This document shows, piece after piece, positions 1-6,450 of a stretch of 21,202 nt of DNA. The translations under genes were made by a program, and so were the position numbers. Below the pieces are notes generated by a model. The model made no database searches. It was not told where the DNA came from and was given only the letters and a program-made list of their open reading frames with translations. The stretch is from NCBI GenBank assembly GCA_029987245.1, contig DALTWG010000030.1, positions 1-21,202 of the forward strand. The letters are read 5' to 3'. The first letter of the stretch is position 1. The number at the start of each line of letters is the position of its first letter. This DNA comes from Methanocorpusculum sp. (GTDB lineage Archaea > Halobacteriota > Methanomicrobia > Methanomicrobiales > Methanocorpusculaceae).

Positions 1-16
1 CTTTTGCGCTTGTCAT
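1..16 (-). CDS. 5' end of a gene running off the left edge
   Basis: An ATG on the minus strand at 16-14 lies 5 bases after the fwdF stop codon and is followed by open codons (M-T-S-A-K) to the window edge. A GTGGAG run at the end of fwdF sits at a plausible ribosome-site distance. By position it should be the next gene of the formylmethanofuran dehydrogenase operon, but five codons cannot identify it. Confidence 0.35.
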
Positions 17-21
17 ACTAT

Positions 22-1191
22 TTACTCCACAGGCTTGGTCTCAACCTGACCAAAGAGTTTTTCGACAACCTTGGACGTTCTCGGAATGCATAACTCAGTC
101 TCAATCTTCTTTGCAAGGTCGGTGACCTCACCCTTGAAGTGAACCTTGGTTCTGCGAATCGTGATAACATCCTCAGACGGACATGCATTGACACATGCAC
201 CGCACAGGATGCATAAGTCATGGTTGACTGCAATCTTATCCTCAATGGAGTCGCGCTTCAGCATGGTTGCCGGAAGCGGAGTCGGGAGATAAATTGCATG
301 GCACGGACAGACATCAAGACAGGTTGAACAACCTCCCGGACACTTGTCTGCGTTGAAAGTAACCTCACCCTCGAAGAACTTGGTGACCTTTACAGCCTCG
401 TTCGGGCACACCGTCTTACACCAGGTACAGGTGATACAGTCATCGTGGTCAATGGAAATGTTTCCTGCGAGCTTAAGATTCTCCGGAAGCTTTCTGGTGA
501 CCTTTAATGCCTTGTTCGGACATGCATCAACACACACATTGCATGCGTCACACTTGGACTCGTCCCAGACGAGTTCGCCGGTGACTTTGGTGTTCTTTGC
601 ATCAAGCGGGTTTTTCTCTTCGTGAAGGGCCGGGCATAAGGAGGAACAGATACCGCAAAGTGTGCACTTTTCTTTGTCGTTTACAAATTCAACCTTTGCA
701 TCGGCTAATGCAACATGACGGTCGACACCGCCTTCTACTGTACCCTCGTACTTTGGAACGTCGCGCACAATTGCATCGTGCGGGCATGCCTCGGAACAGA
801 TGGTGCATCTGTCGCATTTGGATTCATCGATTTCCGTTGTATAATCATACTCCGGGAAACCTTCCTGCTCTCTGATTGGCAGGGATTTTTCTCCGTCAAT
901 TCTCAGTTCAAGAGAGTTGAACGGGCACATAATGGTACAGACACCGCAATAGGAACAAACAGCCGGGTCAACAAAAACTGCTGCCTCGGTGGTTGCACCA
1001 CGGTTTGCGGCACCGACCATTCCAATCTTTACAGCATCGCGCGGACAAACTTCCACACAGATACCGCATCCAACACATTTGGATGCATCCAGGATGAGCT
1101 GAGAGGTCTTCTTTAAAAGACGCTGCTCCATGACAACAGTGTTGCCCTCAACTCTCTTGGAGAATTTTGGAAACATAGTACTCATAGCCAT
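22..1191 (-). CDS. fwdF: Formylmethanofuran dehydrogenase polyferredoxin subunit F
   Basis: A 389-residue cytosolic iron-sulfur protein that carries electrons within the tungsten/molybdenum formylmethanofuran dehydrogenase complex, which catalyses the CO2-reducing first step of methanogenesis. Eight ferredoxin-type cysteine motifs are visible in order, for example CVGCGICVEVCP, CSYCGVCTIMCP, CDRCTICSEACP, CTLCGICSSLCP, CDACNVCVDACP, CITCTWCKTVCP, a variant CPGGCSTCLDVCP, and CILCGACVNACP. That is room for eight [4Fe-4S] clusters, as known for FwdF/FmdF polyferredoxins. The start at 1191 is supported by a GAGGT ribosome site 7 bases upstream. The next gene begins 5 bases after its stop, which suggests it is inside an fwd operon continuing to the left. 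The length and cluster number fit the family, so the assignment is strong; whether the tungsten (fwd) or molybdenum (fmd) form cannot be told from this subunit. Confidence 0.93.
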   Translation of the reverse strand: MAMSTMFPKFSKRVEGNTVVMEQRLLKKTSQLILDASKCVGCGICVEVCPRDAVKIGMVGAANRGATTEAAVFVDPAVCSYCGVCTIMCPFNSLELRIDGEKSLPIREQEGFPEYDYTTEIDESKCDRCTICSEACPHDAIVRDVPKYEGTVEGGVDRHVALADAKVEFVNDKEKCTLCGICSSLCPALHEEKNPLDAKNTKVTGELVWDESKCDACNVCVDACPNKALKVTRKLPENLKLAGNISIDHDDCITCTWCKTVCPNEAVKVTKFFEGEVTFNADKCPGGCSTCLDVCPCHAIYLPTPLPATMLKRDSIEDKIAVNHDLCILCGACVNACPSEDVITIRRTKVHFKGEVTDLAKKIETELCIPRTSKVVEKLFGQVETKPVE

Positions 1192-1285
1192 GACTATTAC
1201 CTCGATTGGCTGTACCGTGAATTTCGGGTACCCTCGATACAGCGCTTATCGATAACTTACTATTCGACGTATACAGATAAAAAGG
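1192..1285 (-). promoter_or_regulatory. Short intergenic region upstream of fwdF
   Basis: This 94-bp gap probably holds the fwdF promoter. On the minus strand a T-rich stretch reading TTTTTATC lies near 1274-1282, about 85 bases before the start codon. It is followed by the 10-bp palindrome TTATCGATAA at 1246-1255 and a GTACC/GGTAC inverted repeat near 1212-1232. Their role is unproven, and readthrough from the upstream TIM-barrel gene is also possible. Confidence 0.35.
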
Positions 1286-2005
1286 TTACACACTGAAAGT
1301 TTGCAAGTATTTAAAGGAGGAAAGAGCACTCTCAAAGGTAAGTACCTCAACAGTTTTGCTTGCAGGACACTGCATCACTTTAGCAAAATCGATATTCCCG
1401 CTTCCGCAGACTGCATGCTCGTCTTCAAGCCCGTGATTGTCATGCAAATGCATGTGGTCAGGGCTTGCCTGAAGGAATTCGTTGAGTACGCCGTTTAAAT
1501 TCGCATGCCCTACGTCAAGGCAAAACCCAAGACCGCATTCGCGGATGTAAGGAAGCAAGTCCGGAAACCGGAAGTGACAGATATCCCAGCCGCCGAAATT
1601 TTCTATGACAAACCGGGCTGAATATTCTTCCTGAAGTGCGCCGAGCTCCGCAAGCGAGCGCTTTGCAGCCAGCTTCGATTCTTCCCACTTTGATTTATCG
1701 AGACAGTATCCCGCATGGACCACGATTTTTTCCGCATTAATTTCTCCGGCCGCTTTGGCAGTCTCTTCAAGCACCGCGACCGCCGCTTTTCGCATCGGTT
1801 CAAAGGTGCATGCGAGGTTGCCGTCCGAGGTGGGCGCATGAATTGTATAGTGCAGGTCAAAGGACTGTGCGTCTTCCAGATGGGTAAATAGCGAGTGGTC
1901 CGCATCGCACTGGATTTCCACGCGGTCCGAAAGGGGCGCAAGCAGAGCAAGCGCCTCTTTCAGGGGCAAATCCATGAGACAGTTCGTAGAGATGCCGCAG
2001 TTCAT
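1286..2005 (-). CDS. Xylose-isomerase-like TIM-barrel protein (sugar phosphate isomerase/epimerase family)
   Basis: A 239-residue protein of the AP endonuclease 2 / sugar phosphate isomerase-epimerase superfamily. Residues typical of the metal site occur in order: H in VVHAGY, E in VIENFGG, D and H in LDVGHAN, the cluster HMHLHDNHG, and E in VLTFES near the end. An open frame extends upstream to 2137, but I chose the ATG at 2005. It overlaps the TGA of the upstream transporter gene by 4 bp (ATGA), the family-like sequence starts there (MNCGISTN), and the extra 44 residues would only be the out-of-frame shadow of the transporter gene. The tight coupling suggests co-expression with the cobalamin/iron binding protein. 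The substrate is unknown; the family includes isomerases, epimerases and endonuclease IV, and nothing here singles one out. Confidence 0.82.
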   Translation of the reverse strand: MNCGISTNCLMDLPLKEALALLAPLSDRVEIQCDADHSLFTHLEDAQSFDLHYTIHAPTSDGNLACTFEPMRKAAVAVLEETAKAAGEINAEKIVVHAGYCLDKSKWEESKLAAKRSLAELGALQEEYSARFVIENFGGWDICHFRFPDLLPYIRECGLGFCLDVGHANLNGVLNEFLQASPDHMHLHDNHGLEDEHAVCGSGNIDFAKVMQCPASKTVEVLTFESALSSFKYLQTFSV

Positions 2006-3009
2006 TTTCGCTTGAGAATCAGGGCGGCGCAAAGTCCCGATATGAGCGCAAGCCCGCCGAACCCGGGCGATGCGGCTGAAGTTTGCGATGCGGCATGTTC
2101 GCCGAATATCTCCGGGTGAATGACTTTTGCAAGCCATTCAAGAGCTTCTGCAGCCCGCGGACCGCCTCTATCGAAAATATCTGCATCAATTACGGTAACC
2201 TGGTTGTTTTTCACCGCATTTACGGTTGCAAGCCGTGTGTCTTCAAAGAAAGAGTCACGAAGCGAATCATTGCCGAAGTCGCCCATCTCTGCTCCCGGGT
2301 CGGTTAAGATAATGTCCGGATTTGCCACAACGAGTTTTTCCAGCGTCACCGCTCCCCAGCCGTCGATATTGGCGAAGGCATTTTTACCGCCGGCAAGCCG
2401 GATTAATTCATCCTGGAAGGTGTTCGAGCCGGAAACCCAGTAGGGATTGACACTCATGACATGAGTAACCGAGGGAGTTGTTTTGGCCTGTGCCGCCTTG
2501 TCAGCTATTGCCTGAATTTTTTCTTTCATCTCCGTAACAATTTTTTGCGCTGCAGTGTCTTCACCAAGACATTTGCCGACCAGTTCAATGGAGGAATAAA
2601 TTGTATCAATGCTGGTCGGATTTACCACCACAACCGTGAAGCCGAGGTTTTTCAGCTGTTCGATGTTGGCAAGGCCGTTGTTGTCGTTTGCAAAAATGAT
2701 GTCCGGTTTGAGCGCAGTGATTTTTTCTATCGATATGGTGGAAAAGCCGCCGATTTTGGCAACGGCTTTTGCCTCCTCCGGATAGTTGCAGTAATCAGTG
2801 TTTCCAACGACTTTGTCACCGGCGCCAAGCGCATAGATAATTTCCGTGTTTGCCGGTGCAAGAGAAATGATAGTCTGCGGCTGCTGGGTTATCATCACGG
2901 TATATCCCATGGAATCCGTGACGGTAACGGGAAATGCGGCACCTGCCGCTCCGCTGCAAATGAGCAGGGCAAGAAGGGCCGCAAGGAAGATTGTTCGTTT
3001 CATGTGCAT
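2002..3009 (-). CDS. ABC transporter substrate-binding protein, cobalamin/iron-siderophore type, with PGF-type C-terminal anchor
   Basis: A 335-residue secreted protein of the BtuF/FepB-like periplasmic binding protein family. An N-terminal signal peptide covers about residues 1-25 (hydrophobic core FLAALLALLICSGAAGAA). The body has the typical openings VTDSMGYTVMI and IISLAPANTEIIYALGAGDKVVG, then PDIIFA and NPDIILTDPG. The last 22 residues are SPGFGG, a hydrophobic segment and LKRK. This matches the PGF-CTERM layout recognised by archaeosortase, so the mature protein is probably lipid-anchored at the cell surface. The start at 3009 has a TAGTGA ribosome site 11 bases upstream; a second ATG at 3003 is possible. 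No permease or ATPase gene is adjacent, so it is an orphan binding protein, coupled by an ATGA overlap to the TIM-barrel gene. The ligand (cobamide or iron chelate) is inferred from family only. Confidence 0.88.
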   Translation of the reverse strand: MHMKRTIFLAALLALLICSGAAGAAFPVTVTDSMGYTVMITQQPQTIISLAPANTEIIYALGAGDKVVGNTDYCNYPEEAKAVAKIGGFSTISIEKITALKPDIIFANDNNGLANIEQLKNLGFTVVVVNPTSIDTIYSSIELVGKCLGEDTAAQKIVTEMKEKIQAIADKAAQAKTTPSVTHVMSVNPYWVSGSNTFQDELIRLAGGKNAFANIDGWGAVTLEKLVVANPDIILTDPGAEMGDFGNDSLRDSFFEDTRLATVNAVKNNQVTVIDADIFDRGGPRAAEALEWLAKVIHPEIFGEHAASQTSAASPGFGGLALISGLCAALILKRK

Positions 3010-3044
3010 AGTAATTTATTTCACTAAGGTAAAATAATTTGTAT

Positions 3045-4076
3045 TTAGTCATGCGTTATCCGGCGCACAAGGGCATCGATTTCAGCATCGGTCATGCCGC
3101 CTGATTTCAGATATGCCCGCGCCCCGACTGCAAAATCCTCACCGCCGATAAACCGCAGCATTTCATCGAATTTCATCTCCCTGACAAGTGTATAGTCTTC
3201 AGGAGTGGATTCCTTGGTAATCCGGTAATAGTTTGCATAGCTTTGCATATAATCGGCGGCAAGTTCCTCGCGGCTGCATCCGGCAAGGGCGCCAAGCAGC
3301 ATGCAGATAAATCCGGTGCGCGTCTTTCCTTCGAGGCAGTGAATGTAAACCGGCCCGGGCGCGCGAATCAAAGCGCGCAGTCCTTCGGCTGTGCGCATTG
3401 CAAAATCCGCCGAACGGTACTCCCTGCCTTCTTTTGCAAGGAAAATAACGCGGTCCTTTGCATAGAGTGCCGTATAATAGGGGGCGTCAAATTCTTTTGA
3501 TGCGACAAATTCTGCAAGGCTCAGTTCCGAGTCAGGGATGGAAAGCACTGACTGAATACCGGCTTTCTGCATGAGTTTGTCAACGGTTTTCTGTCTGCCG
3601 GTGCGCGCATCCCAGGGTGACGCCCCCCGGTACAGAAAATTATCTACAAGCCGGCCGCCTTTTACCGCGCGGAAATTGACAAATGCCTCGTCTGAAGGAT
3701 AATCCGCGCGGTTGTCGGTGTAGGTATATTCATTGAGTTTCTGCACCGCGCGGTATTTTTGCGGGCTTGCGCGCAAAATCTGCGCGCAGTCACCCGCAGA
3801 AATGCGCGCCTCTTCCCACAAGCCGTTTGCATTCGAGCGGACAAGTTTCAGGGGCTCGTTTGGTCCCAGCGAGCAAAGATAGACACTGCCGTCTCTGACT
3901 AGCATCCCGGTGCAGTACATAATATTCGAATAAACCGCGCCGCTGGAAAACGTTATTGTAACGGCGTCGCCGGGCTGAAATCCGCGCGCGAGAAATGCCG
4001 CCTGCGTTACAGAAAAGGCGATATTTTTCCCGAAGGTATCGAAAAAGACGGCACAATCTATGGCGGGGGAATTCAT
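3045..4076 (-). CDS. Protein tyrosine/dual-specificity phosphatase family protein
   Basis: A 343-residue, apparently cytosolic protein. The catalytic P-loop HCLEGKTRTG lies at residues 246-255, giving the cysteine phosphatase signature HCX5R with nucleophile C247 and R253. The region before it, including LYRGASPWDARTGRQKTVDKL and a D-E pair at SIPDSELS, resembles the bacterial-type tyrosine phosphatase family (Y_phosphatase3). About 115 N-terminal residues form an extra domain I do not recognise. The start at 4076 has no ribosome site, but a TATA box lies about 27 bases upstream, which suggests a leaderless transcript. It is 35 bp upstream of the substrate-binding protein on the same strand and is probably the first gene of that operon. 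Substrates (phosphotyrosine, phospho-inositol or another phosphoester) cannot be inferred. Confidence 0.83.
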   Translation of the reverse strand: MNSPAIDCAVFFDTFGKNIAFSVTQAAFLARGFQPGDAVTITFSSGAVYSNIMYCTGMLVRDGSVYLCSLGPNEPLKLVRSNANGLWEEARISAGDCAQILRASPQKYRAVQKLNEYTYTDNRADYPSDEAFVNFRAVKGGRLVDNFLYRGASPWDARTGRQKTVDKLMQKAGIQSVLSIPDSELSLAEFVASKEFDAPYYTALYAKDRVIFLAKEGREYRSADFAMRTAEGLRALIRAPGPVYIHCLEGKTRTGFICMLLGALAGCSREELAADYMQSYANYYRITKESTPEDYTLVREMKFDEMLRFIGGEDFAVGARAYLKSGGMTDAEIDALVRRITHD

Positions 4077-4099
4077 TGCAGTATTTTTTGTCTTTTCAA

Positions 4100-4107
4100 A
4101 TATAAAA
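4100..4107 (-). promoter_or_regulatory. TATA box of the phosphatase gene (leaderless candidate)
   Basis: TTTTATAT-type box on the minus strand, centred about 27 bases upstream of the ATG at 4076. At the usual archaeal spacing transcription would start at or within a few bases of the start codon, which fits the lack of a ribosome site. Confidence 0.5.
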
Positions 4108-4149
4108 TCAGTTCTATCGCATCAATTTATTTTCTTAACTAAAATTAAT

Positions 4150-4157
4150 TTTATATA
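4150..4157 (+). promoter_or_regulatory. TATA box of pilin pair 1
   Basis: TTTATATA on the plus strand, preceded by an A/T-rich region. Transcription is expected to start near 4180, inside the 24-bp palindrome that follows, leaving a leader of about 40 bases before the pilin start. Confidence 0.55.
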
Positions 4158-4159
4158 GT

Positions 4160-4183
4160 TGCAAAAACAATATTGTTTTTGCA
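4160..4183 (+). promoter_or_regulatory. Perfect 24-bp palindrome at the pilin pair 1 promoter
   Basis: Half-site TGCAAAAACAAT is followed directly by its exact reverse complement. It starts three bases after the TATA box and spans the expected transcription start, as expected for a repressor operator; a transcript starting upstream of it would fold it into a hairpin. Confidence 0.6.
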
Positions 4184-4199
4184 CAAACAAAATTTGTGC
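4181..4199 (+). repeat. Second inverted repeat overlapping the palindrome
   Basis: GCACAAA and TTTGTGC flank a 5-base spacer. The left arm shares GCA with the end of the 24-bp palindrome, so the two RNA hairpins could not form together completely. An 11-bp direct repeat AAAATTAATTT flanks the whole element at 4141-4151 and 4205-4215. Confidence 0.5.
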
Positions 4200-4217
4200 T
4201 GACGAAAATTAATTTGG

Positions 4218-4958
4218 ATGATGTGTATGAATCTACGTATGAAACAAACTGAAAAAGAAAGCGCAGTCTCGCCGGTTGTCGGCGTAATGCTGATGCTTGT
4301 GGTAACGATTATTATTGCTGCTGTGGTGGCAGCGTTTGCGGGAGGCATGGCAAACACAACCGAATCTGTACCCAATGCTGTACTTGATGTACACATTTAT
4401 TCTGCTGCAAATGTCGGCGGAACAATGAGCAAAACATATGCTCCGGATTTCACGATAGACCACCTATCAGGTGATGCGCTCAACACCGCAGACCTGAAAC
4501 TTTCCTTTTCCTGGACAAACGGAGATAAAAACTACGCGAGTTCTTACACCGGACCTCTTGGAAACGCGGACTTCCACGCGTTTACCTATTACAGCGGCGG
4601 GGATGCCGCCCTGTATGTCAATGACATGACGCTTGCATCAGGCACAGCCGGATTTGGCAATGCAACTCTTGTAACCGGAGCACATATGCAGACCGGGGCA
4701 AACAATCTCTCTCAGGACTGGGGAGGGGCACTTACCGTTCACAAAGGAAGCGTGTTCATGGACGAACTCTTTGACAGTGACAACAAAATCAGCGAAACAG
4801 GAGACTATACCAGACTTGCCAATGGAACAGGTGCAAGTGCGGCAACCACTGACGAAGGTATTATGAAACTTCTTCCCAAGGGAACTGCAGTCCACGTAAC
4901 TATTATCCACACACCAAGCAATAAGGCAGTCTTTGACAAGGAGGTAATGGTAGAATGA
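4218..4958 (+). CDS. Type IV pilin, long member of pair 1
   Basis: An archaeal class III prepilin (246 residues from the first ATG). A charged leader ends in KES, followed by AVSPVVG and a hydrophobic helix of about 20 residues (MLMLVVTIIIAAVVAAFAGG). This matches the archaeal Pilin_N type, cleaved before AVSP by a prepilin peptidase, with the helix packing in the pilus core. Candidate starts are ATGs at 4218, 4221, 4227 and 4239; none has a clear ribosome site, and the one at 4239 (MKQTEKES) gives a leader like those of the paralogues. The globular part shares TADLKL, FGNATLVTGAHM and a C-terminal LxxGTAVHV-I-PSNKA pattern with the long pilins at 10382-11110 and 11660-12325. Its stop overlaps the next pilin start by 4 bp. 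Confidence 0.85.
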   Translation: MMCMNLRMKQTEKESAVSPVVGVMLMLVVTIIIAAVVAAFAGGMANTTESVPNAVLDVHIYSAANVGGTMSKTYAPDFTIDHLSGDALNTADLKLSFSWTNGDKNYASSYTGPLGNADFHAFTYYSGGDAALYVNDMTLASGTAGFGNATLVTGAHMQTGANNLSQDWGGALTVHKGSVFMDELFDSDNKISETGDYTRLANGTGASAATTDEGIMKLLPKGTAVHVTIIHTPSNKAVFDKEVMVE

Positions 4959-5407
4959 AGACCGAACCCAGAAAAGAGGACGCAGTTTCCCCGGTTGTCG
5001 GCGTAATGCTGATGCTTGTGGTGACCATTATTATTGCCGCGGTTGTCGCTGCATTTGCCGGCGGGCTTGGCGGAGGAATGGAGAGTGCGCCAACGGCTGT
5101 CTTTGGTGTTACCCCGCAAAGTGCAGAAGGTCTTCTTGATGAGGTTGTTCTCACGCACAAGGGCGGTGATACACTTTCTCTTTCTGAAATCGAACTGCAG
5201 CTTCAGGCATACGGGGAAACCAAGCACTTTTCCGTTCTGAAAGGCAATCTCGCGTCTTCTGCGGGCAGTGCGGTAAATCCGGGCGATGAGATTATAGCAG
5301 ATGTTGCGACAAGTGATTATCTGCAGTCGGGAACTCCGGTTACCTGGTCGTTAATCGACAATGCAAGCGGAAACAAGATTGCCTCCGGCAAATTTGTGGT
5401 GCCGTAA
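4955..5407 (+). CDS. Type IV pilin, short member of pair 1
   Basis: A 150-residue class III prepilin with a nine-residue leader (MKTEPRKED), AVSPVVG and the hydrophobic assembly helix. The start at 4955 overlaps the stop of the upstream pilin (ATGA), with a GGAGGT ribosome site inside that gene. The globular part carries LTHKGGDTLSLSEIEL. This H-x-GGD motif followed by a beta strand is shared with the short pilins of pairs 2 and 3 and one minor pilin. It probably assembles together with the long partner; which of the two is the major subunit is unknown. Confidence 0.88.
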   Translation: MKTEPRKEDAVSPVVGVMLMLVVTIIIAAVVAAFAGGLGGGMESAPTAVFGVTPQSAEGLLDEVVLTHKGGDTLSLSEIELQLQAYGETKHFSVLKGNLASSAGSAVNPGDEIIADVATSDYLQSGTPVTWSLIDNASGNKIASGKFVVP

Positions 5408-5448
5408 GTCTTTGAAAAAACGCTACTCTAAGAGGCAGTATCCACTTG

Positions 5449-5477
5449 CAGGGGGAAAATCCCCTGTTTCTTTTTTC
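5449..5477 (+). terminator. Hairpin and T-tract after pilin pair 1
   Basis: CAGGGG and CCCCTG form a perfect stem around a short loop, followed directly by TTTCTTTTTTC. It lies about 40 bases after the pilin stop and isolates the pair from the next gene. Confidence 0.7.
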
Positions 5478-5520
5478 GGGTTTTGATTCGGGAAGAATAC
5501 CATACGGGTACCTGAAACAC

Positions 5521-5528
5521 TTTATATG
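5521..5528 (+). promoter_or_regulatory. TATA box of the small secreted protein gene
   Basis: TTTATATG preceded by GAAACAC, which resembles a BRE. The predicted start lies at about 5548-5553, at the left arm of the inverted repeat below. Confidence 0.55.
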
Positions 5529-5551
5529 ATGCTGACACAATAGTATCATTA

Positions 5552-5573
5552 CAGAACACTGTCAAGTGTTCTG
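5552..5573 (+). promoter_or_regulatory. 9-bp inverted repeat at the predicted transcription start
   Basis: CAGAACACT and AGTGTTCTG are exact reverse complements around a 4-base spacer. The element is followed by a GAGGTA ribosome site (5575-5580) and the ATG at 5587. It could be an operator or a 5' mRNA hairpin next to the ribosome site. Confidence 0.5.
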
Positions 5574-5586
5574 CGAGGTAAAATAG

Positions 5587-5958
5587 ATGAAAAAGGCAAC
5601 AGGAAGACTTATTGGCTGCATTCTGGCCGGCCTGATTGTAGTATCATGCCTGGCGGGCTCCGCCTTTGCAGCCTCTGAAAATCCCGTCGGCGATGAGAGC
5701 GGCTACATTCAGGTAAGCTGCAACGTTGACGATGCCACCGTTATGTTATGGGGCATAGACGGTGCCATTTACGATGCAAAAACTATTTGCGACGGAAAAT
5801 GCATATTTAAAGTCTGCACAACAGGAAGCCCGCTTGGTGCAGTGGCAGTAATCAGGGAAGGATACTATCCGGCATTTGCTGCAGTAACGACTCCGCCGAA
5901 AAATATACTTGAAGACGTGTTTATTTGTCTGACTCCGCTGGTCCCGAATACTGAATAA
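5587..5958 (+). CDS. Small secreted protein with a PEGA-like beta domain
   Basis: A 123-residue protein with a signal peptide (MKK, then a hydrophobic core, ending near AGSAFA at about residue 28) and a compact mature part of about 95 residues. The pattern GYIQVSCNVDDATVMLWGIDG followed by REGYYPAFAAV resembles a degenerate PEGA domain, a small surface beta-sandwich (usual form G-x-I-x-V-x-S-N-P ... G-Y). Five cysteines in the mature part could form disulfides. There is no membrane anchor or lipobox, so it is either released or held by partners. GAGGTA 7 bases upstream fixes the start. It has its own promoter and lies between pilin pair 1 and the accessory genes. Function unknown; the PEGA relation is by eye only. 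Confidence 0.72.
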   Translation: MKKATGRLIGCILAGLIVVSCLAGSAFAASENPVGDESGYIQVSCNVDDATVMLWGIDGAIYDAKTICDGKCIFKVCTTGSPLGAVAVIREGYYPAFAAVTTPPKNILEDVFICLTPLVPNTE

Positions 5959-5970
5959 AAATATCCCGTC

Positions 5971-5987
5971 TTCATTTTTCTTTTTTT
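5971..5987 (+). terminator. T-rich terminator after the secreted protein gene
   Basis: TTCATTTTTCTTTTTTT begins 12 bases after the stop codon. Archaeal RNA polymerase can terminate on such U-rich runs without a hairpin; none is evident here. Confidence 0.5.
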
Positions 5988-6078
5988 GCAGCAGCTCTGT
6001 TCAGCCGGTTCTTCGAAAAAAAGACAAACACCGCACATAACCGGGAAAATAATCCCTGAAACGGGTTTGTTTATCCTC

Positions 6079-6102
6079 GTGAGCTCAAAGCTCATAGCTC
6101 AG
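6079..6102 (+). repeat. Left arm of a perfect 24-bp inverted repeat
   Basis: The arm starts GTG and then has three tandem heptads AGCTCAA, AGCTCAT, AGCTCAG (6082-6102). Its exact reverse complement is at 6352-6375. The enclosed segment with arms is 297 bp and lies in the otherwise gene-poor stretch 5959-6450. No target-site duplication flanks the arms. Confidence 0.85.
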
Positions 6103-6108
6103 TAAATT

Positions 6109-6174
6109 TTAGAAAAACCTCTTACCCCCTGAAAAAATCCGCGCGGCACACACACCCCGCACGCATTTTTCCAT
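6109..6174 (-). CDS. Possible 21-residue small protein inside the inverted-repeat segment
   Basis: On the minus strand a TATA-like stretch (TATTATATATG, about 6219-6229) is followed about 23 bases before the start by the expected transcription start. A GGAG (6187-6190) lies 12 bases before an ATG at 6174. The 21-codon frame begins MEKCVRGVC and is basic with two cysteines. An open frame reaches further upstream, but that part would lie before the promoter. The promoter and ribosome-site order is suggestive; the coding potential is unproven, and a non-coding transcript is equally possible. Confidence 0.25.
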   Translation of the reverse strand: MEKCVRGVCAARIFSGGKRFF

Positions 6175-6351
6175 TTTTTTCTTTTTCTCCTTCACAGACA
6201 CATGTTCAAACCAACACACATATATAATATTAAAAACAAAGATAGTACACAAGAAAAAACTACGCTGCAAATTGATTGTTCTGCGAAGCAGAGAAAAAAA
6301 TTCGCACATCACACACTTTTACCCCCGCTTATCCTGATTTTGGAAAAGAAT

Positions 6352-6375
6352 CTGAGCTATGAGCTTTGAGCTCAC
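6352..6375 (-). repeat. Right arm of the perfect 24-bp inverted repeat
   Basis: Exact reverse complement of 6079-6102, so the three heptads run in the opposite direction. It lies between the segment interior and the T-rich 3' end of the XRE regulator gene. Confidence 0.85.
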
Positions 6376-6410
6376 ACACCAATTTAGAGAAAGGAAACAA
6401 CCTCAAAACA

Positions 6411-6429
6411 GAAAAAGAAAAAAGAAAAC
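6411..6429 (-). terminator. U-rich terminator of the XRE regulator gene
   Basis: Read on the minus strand this is a long T-rich run broken by single C residues (TTTTCTTTTTTCTTTTTC), about 20 bases beyond the stop codon at 6451. Confidence 0.5.
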
Positions 6430-6450
6430 AGGGGATTTGAAAAATAAAAT

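Noticed and set aside
344..1116. Plus-strand open frames across fwdF
   Set aside because: They are antisense to eight conserved cysteine motifs, lack ribosome sites and show the composition expected of the opposite strand.
2006..2137. Upstream extension of the TIM-barrel gene by 44 codons
   Set aside because: It lies wholly inside the transporter gene in another frame, has an arginine-rich unlikely composition, and the ATGA start at 2005 fits the family.
6109..6312. 67-codon minus-strand frame in the inverted-repeat segment
   Set aside because: The first 46 codons precede or overlap the likely promoter and are low in complexity; only the last 21 codons after GGAG are kept as a weak candidate.
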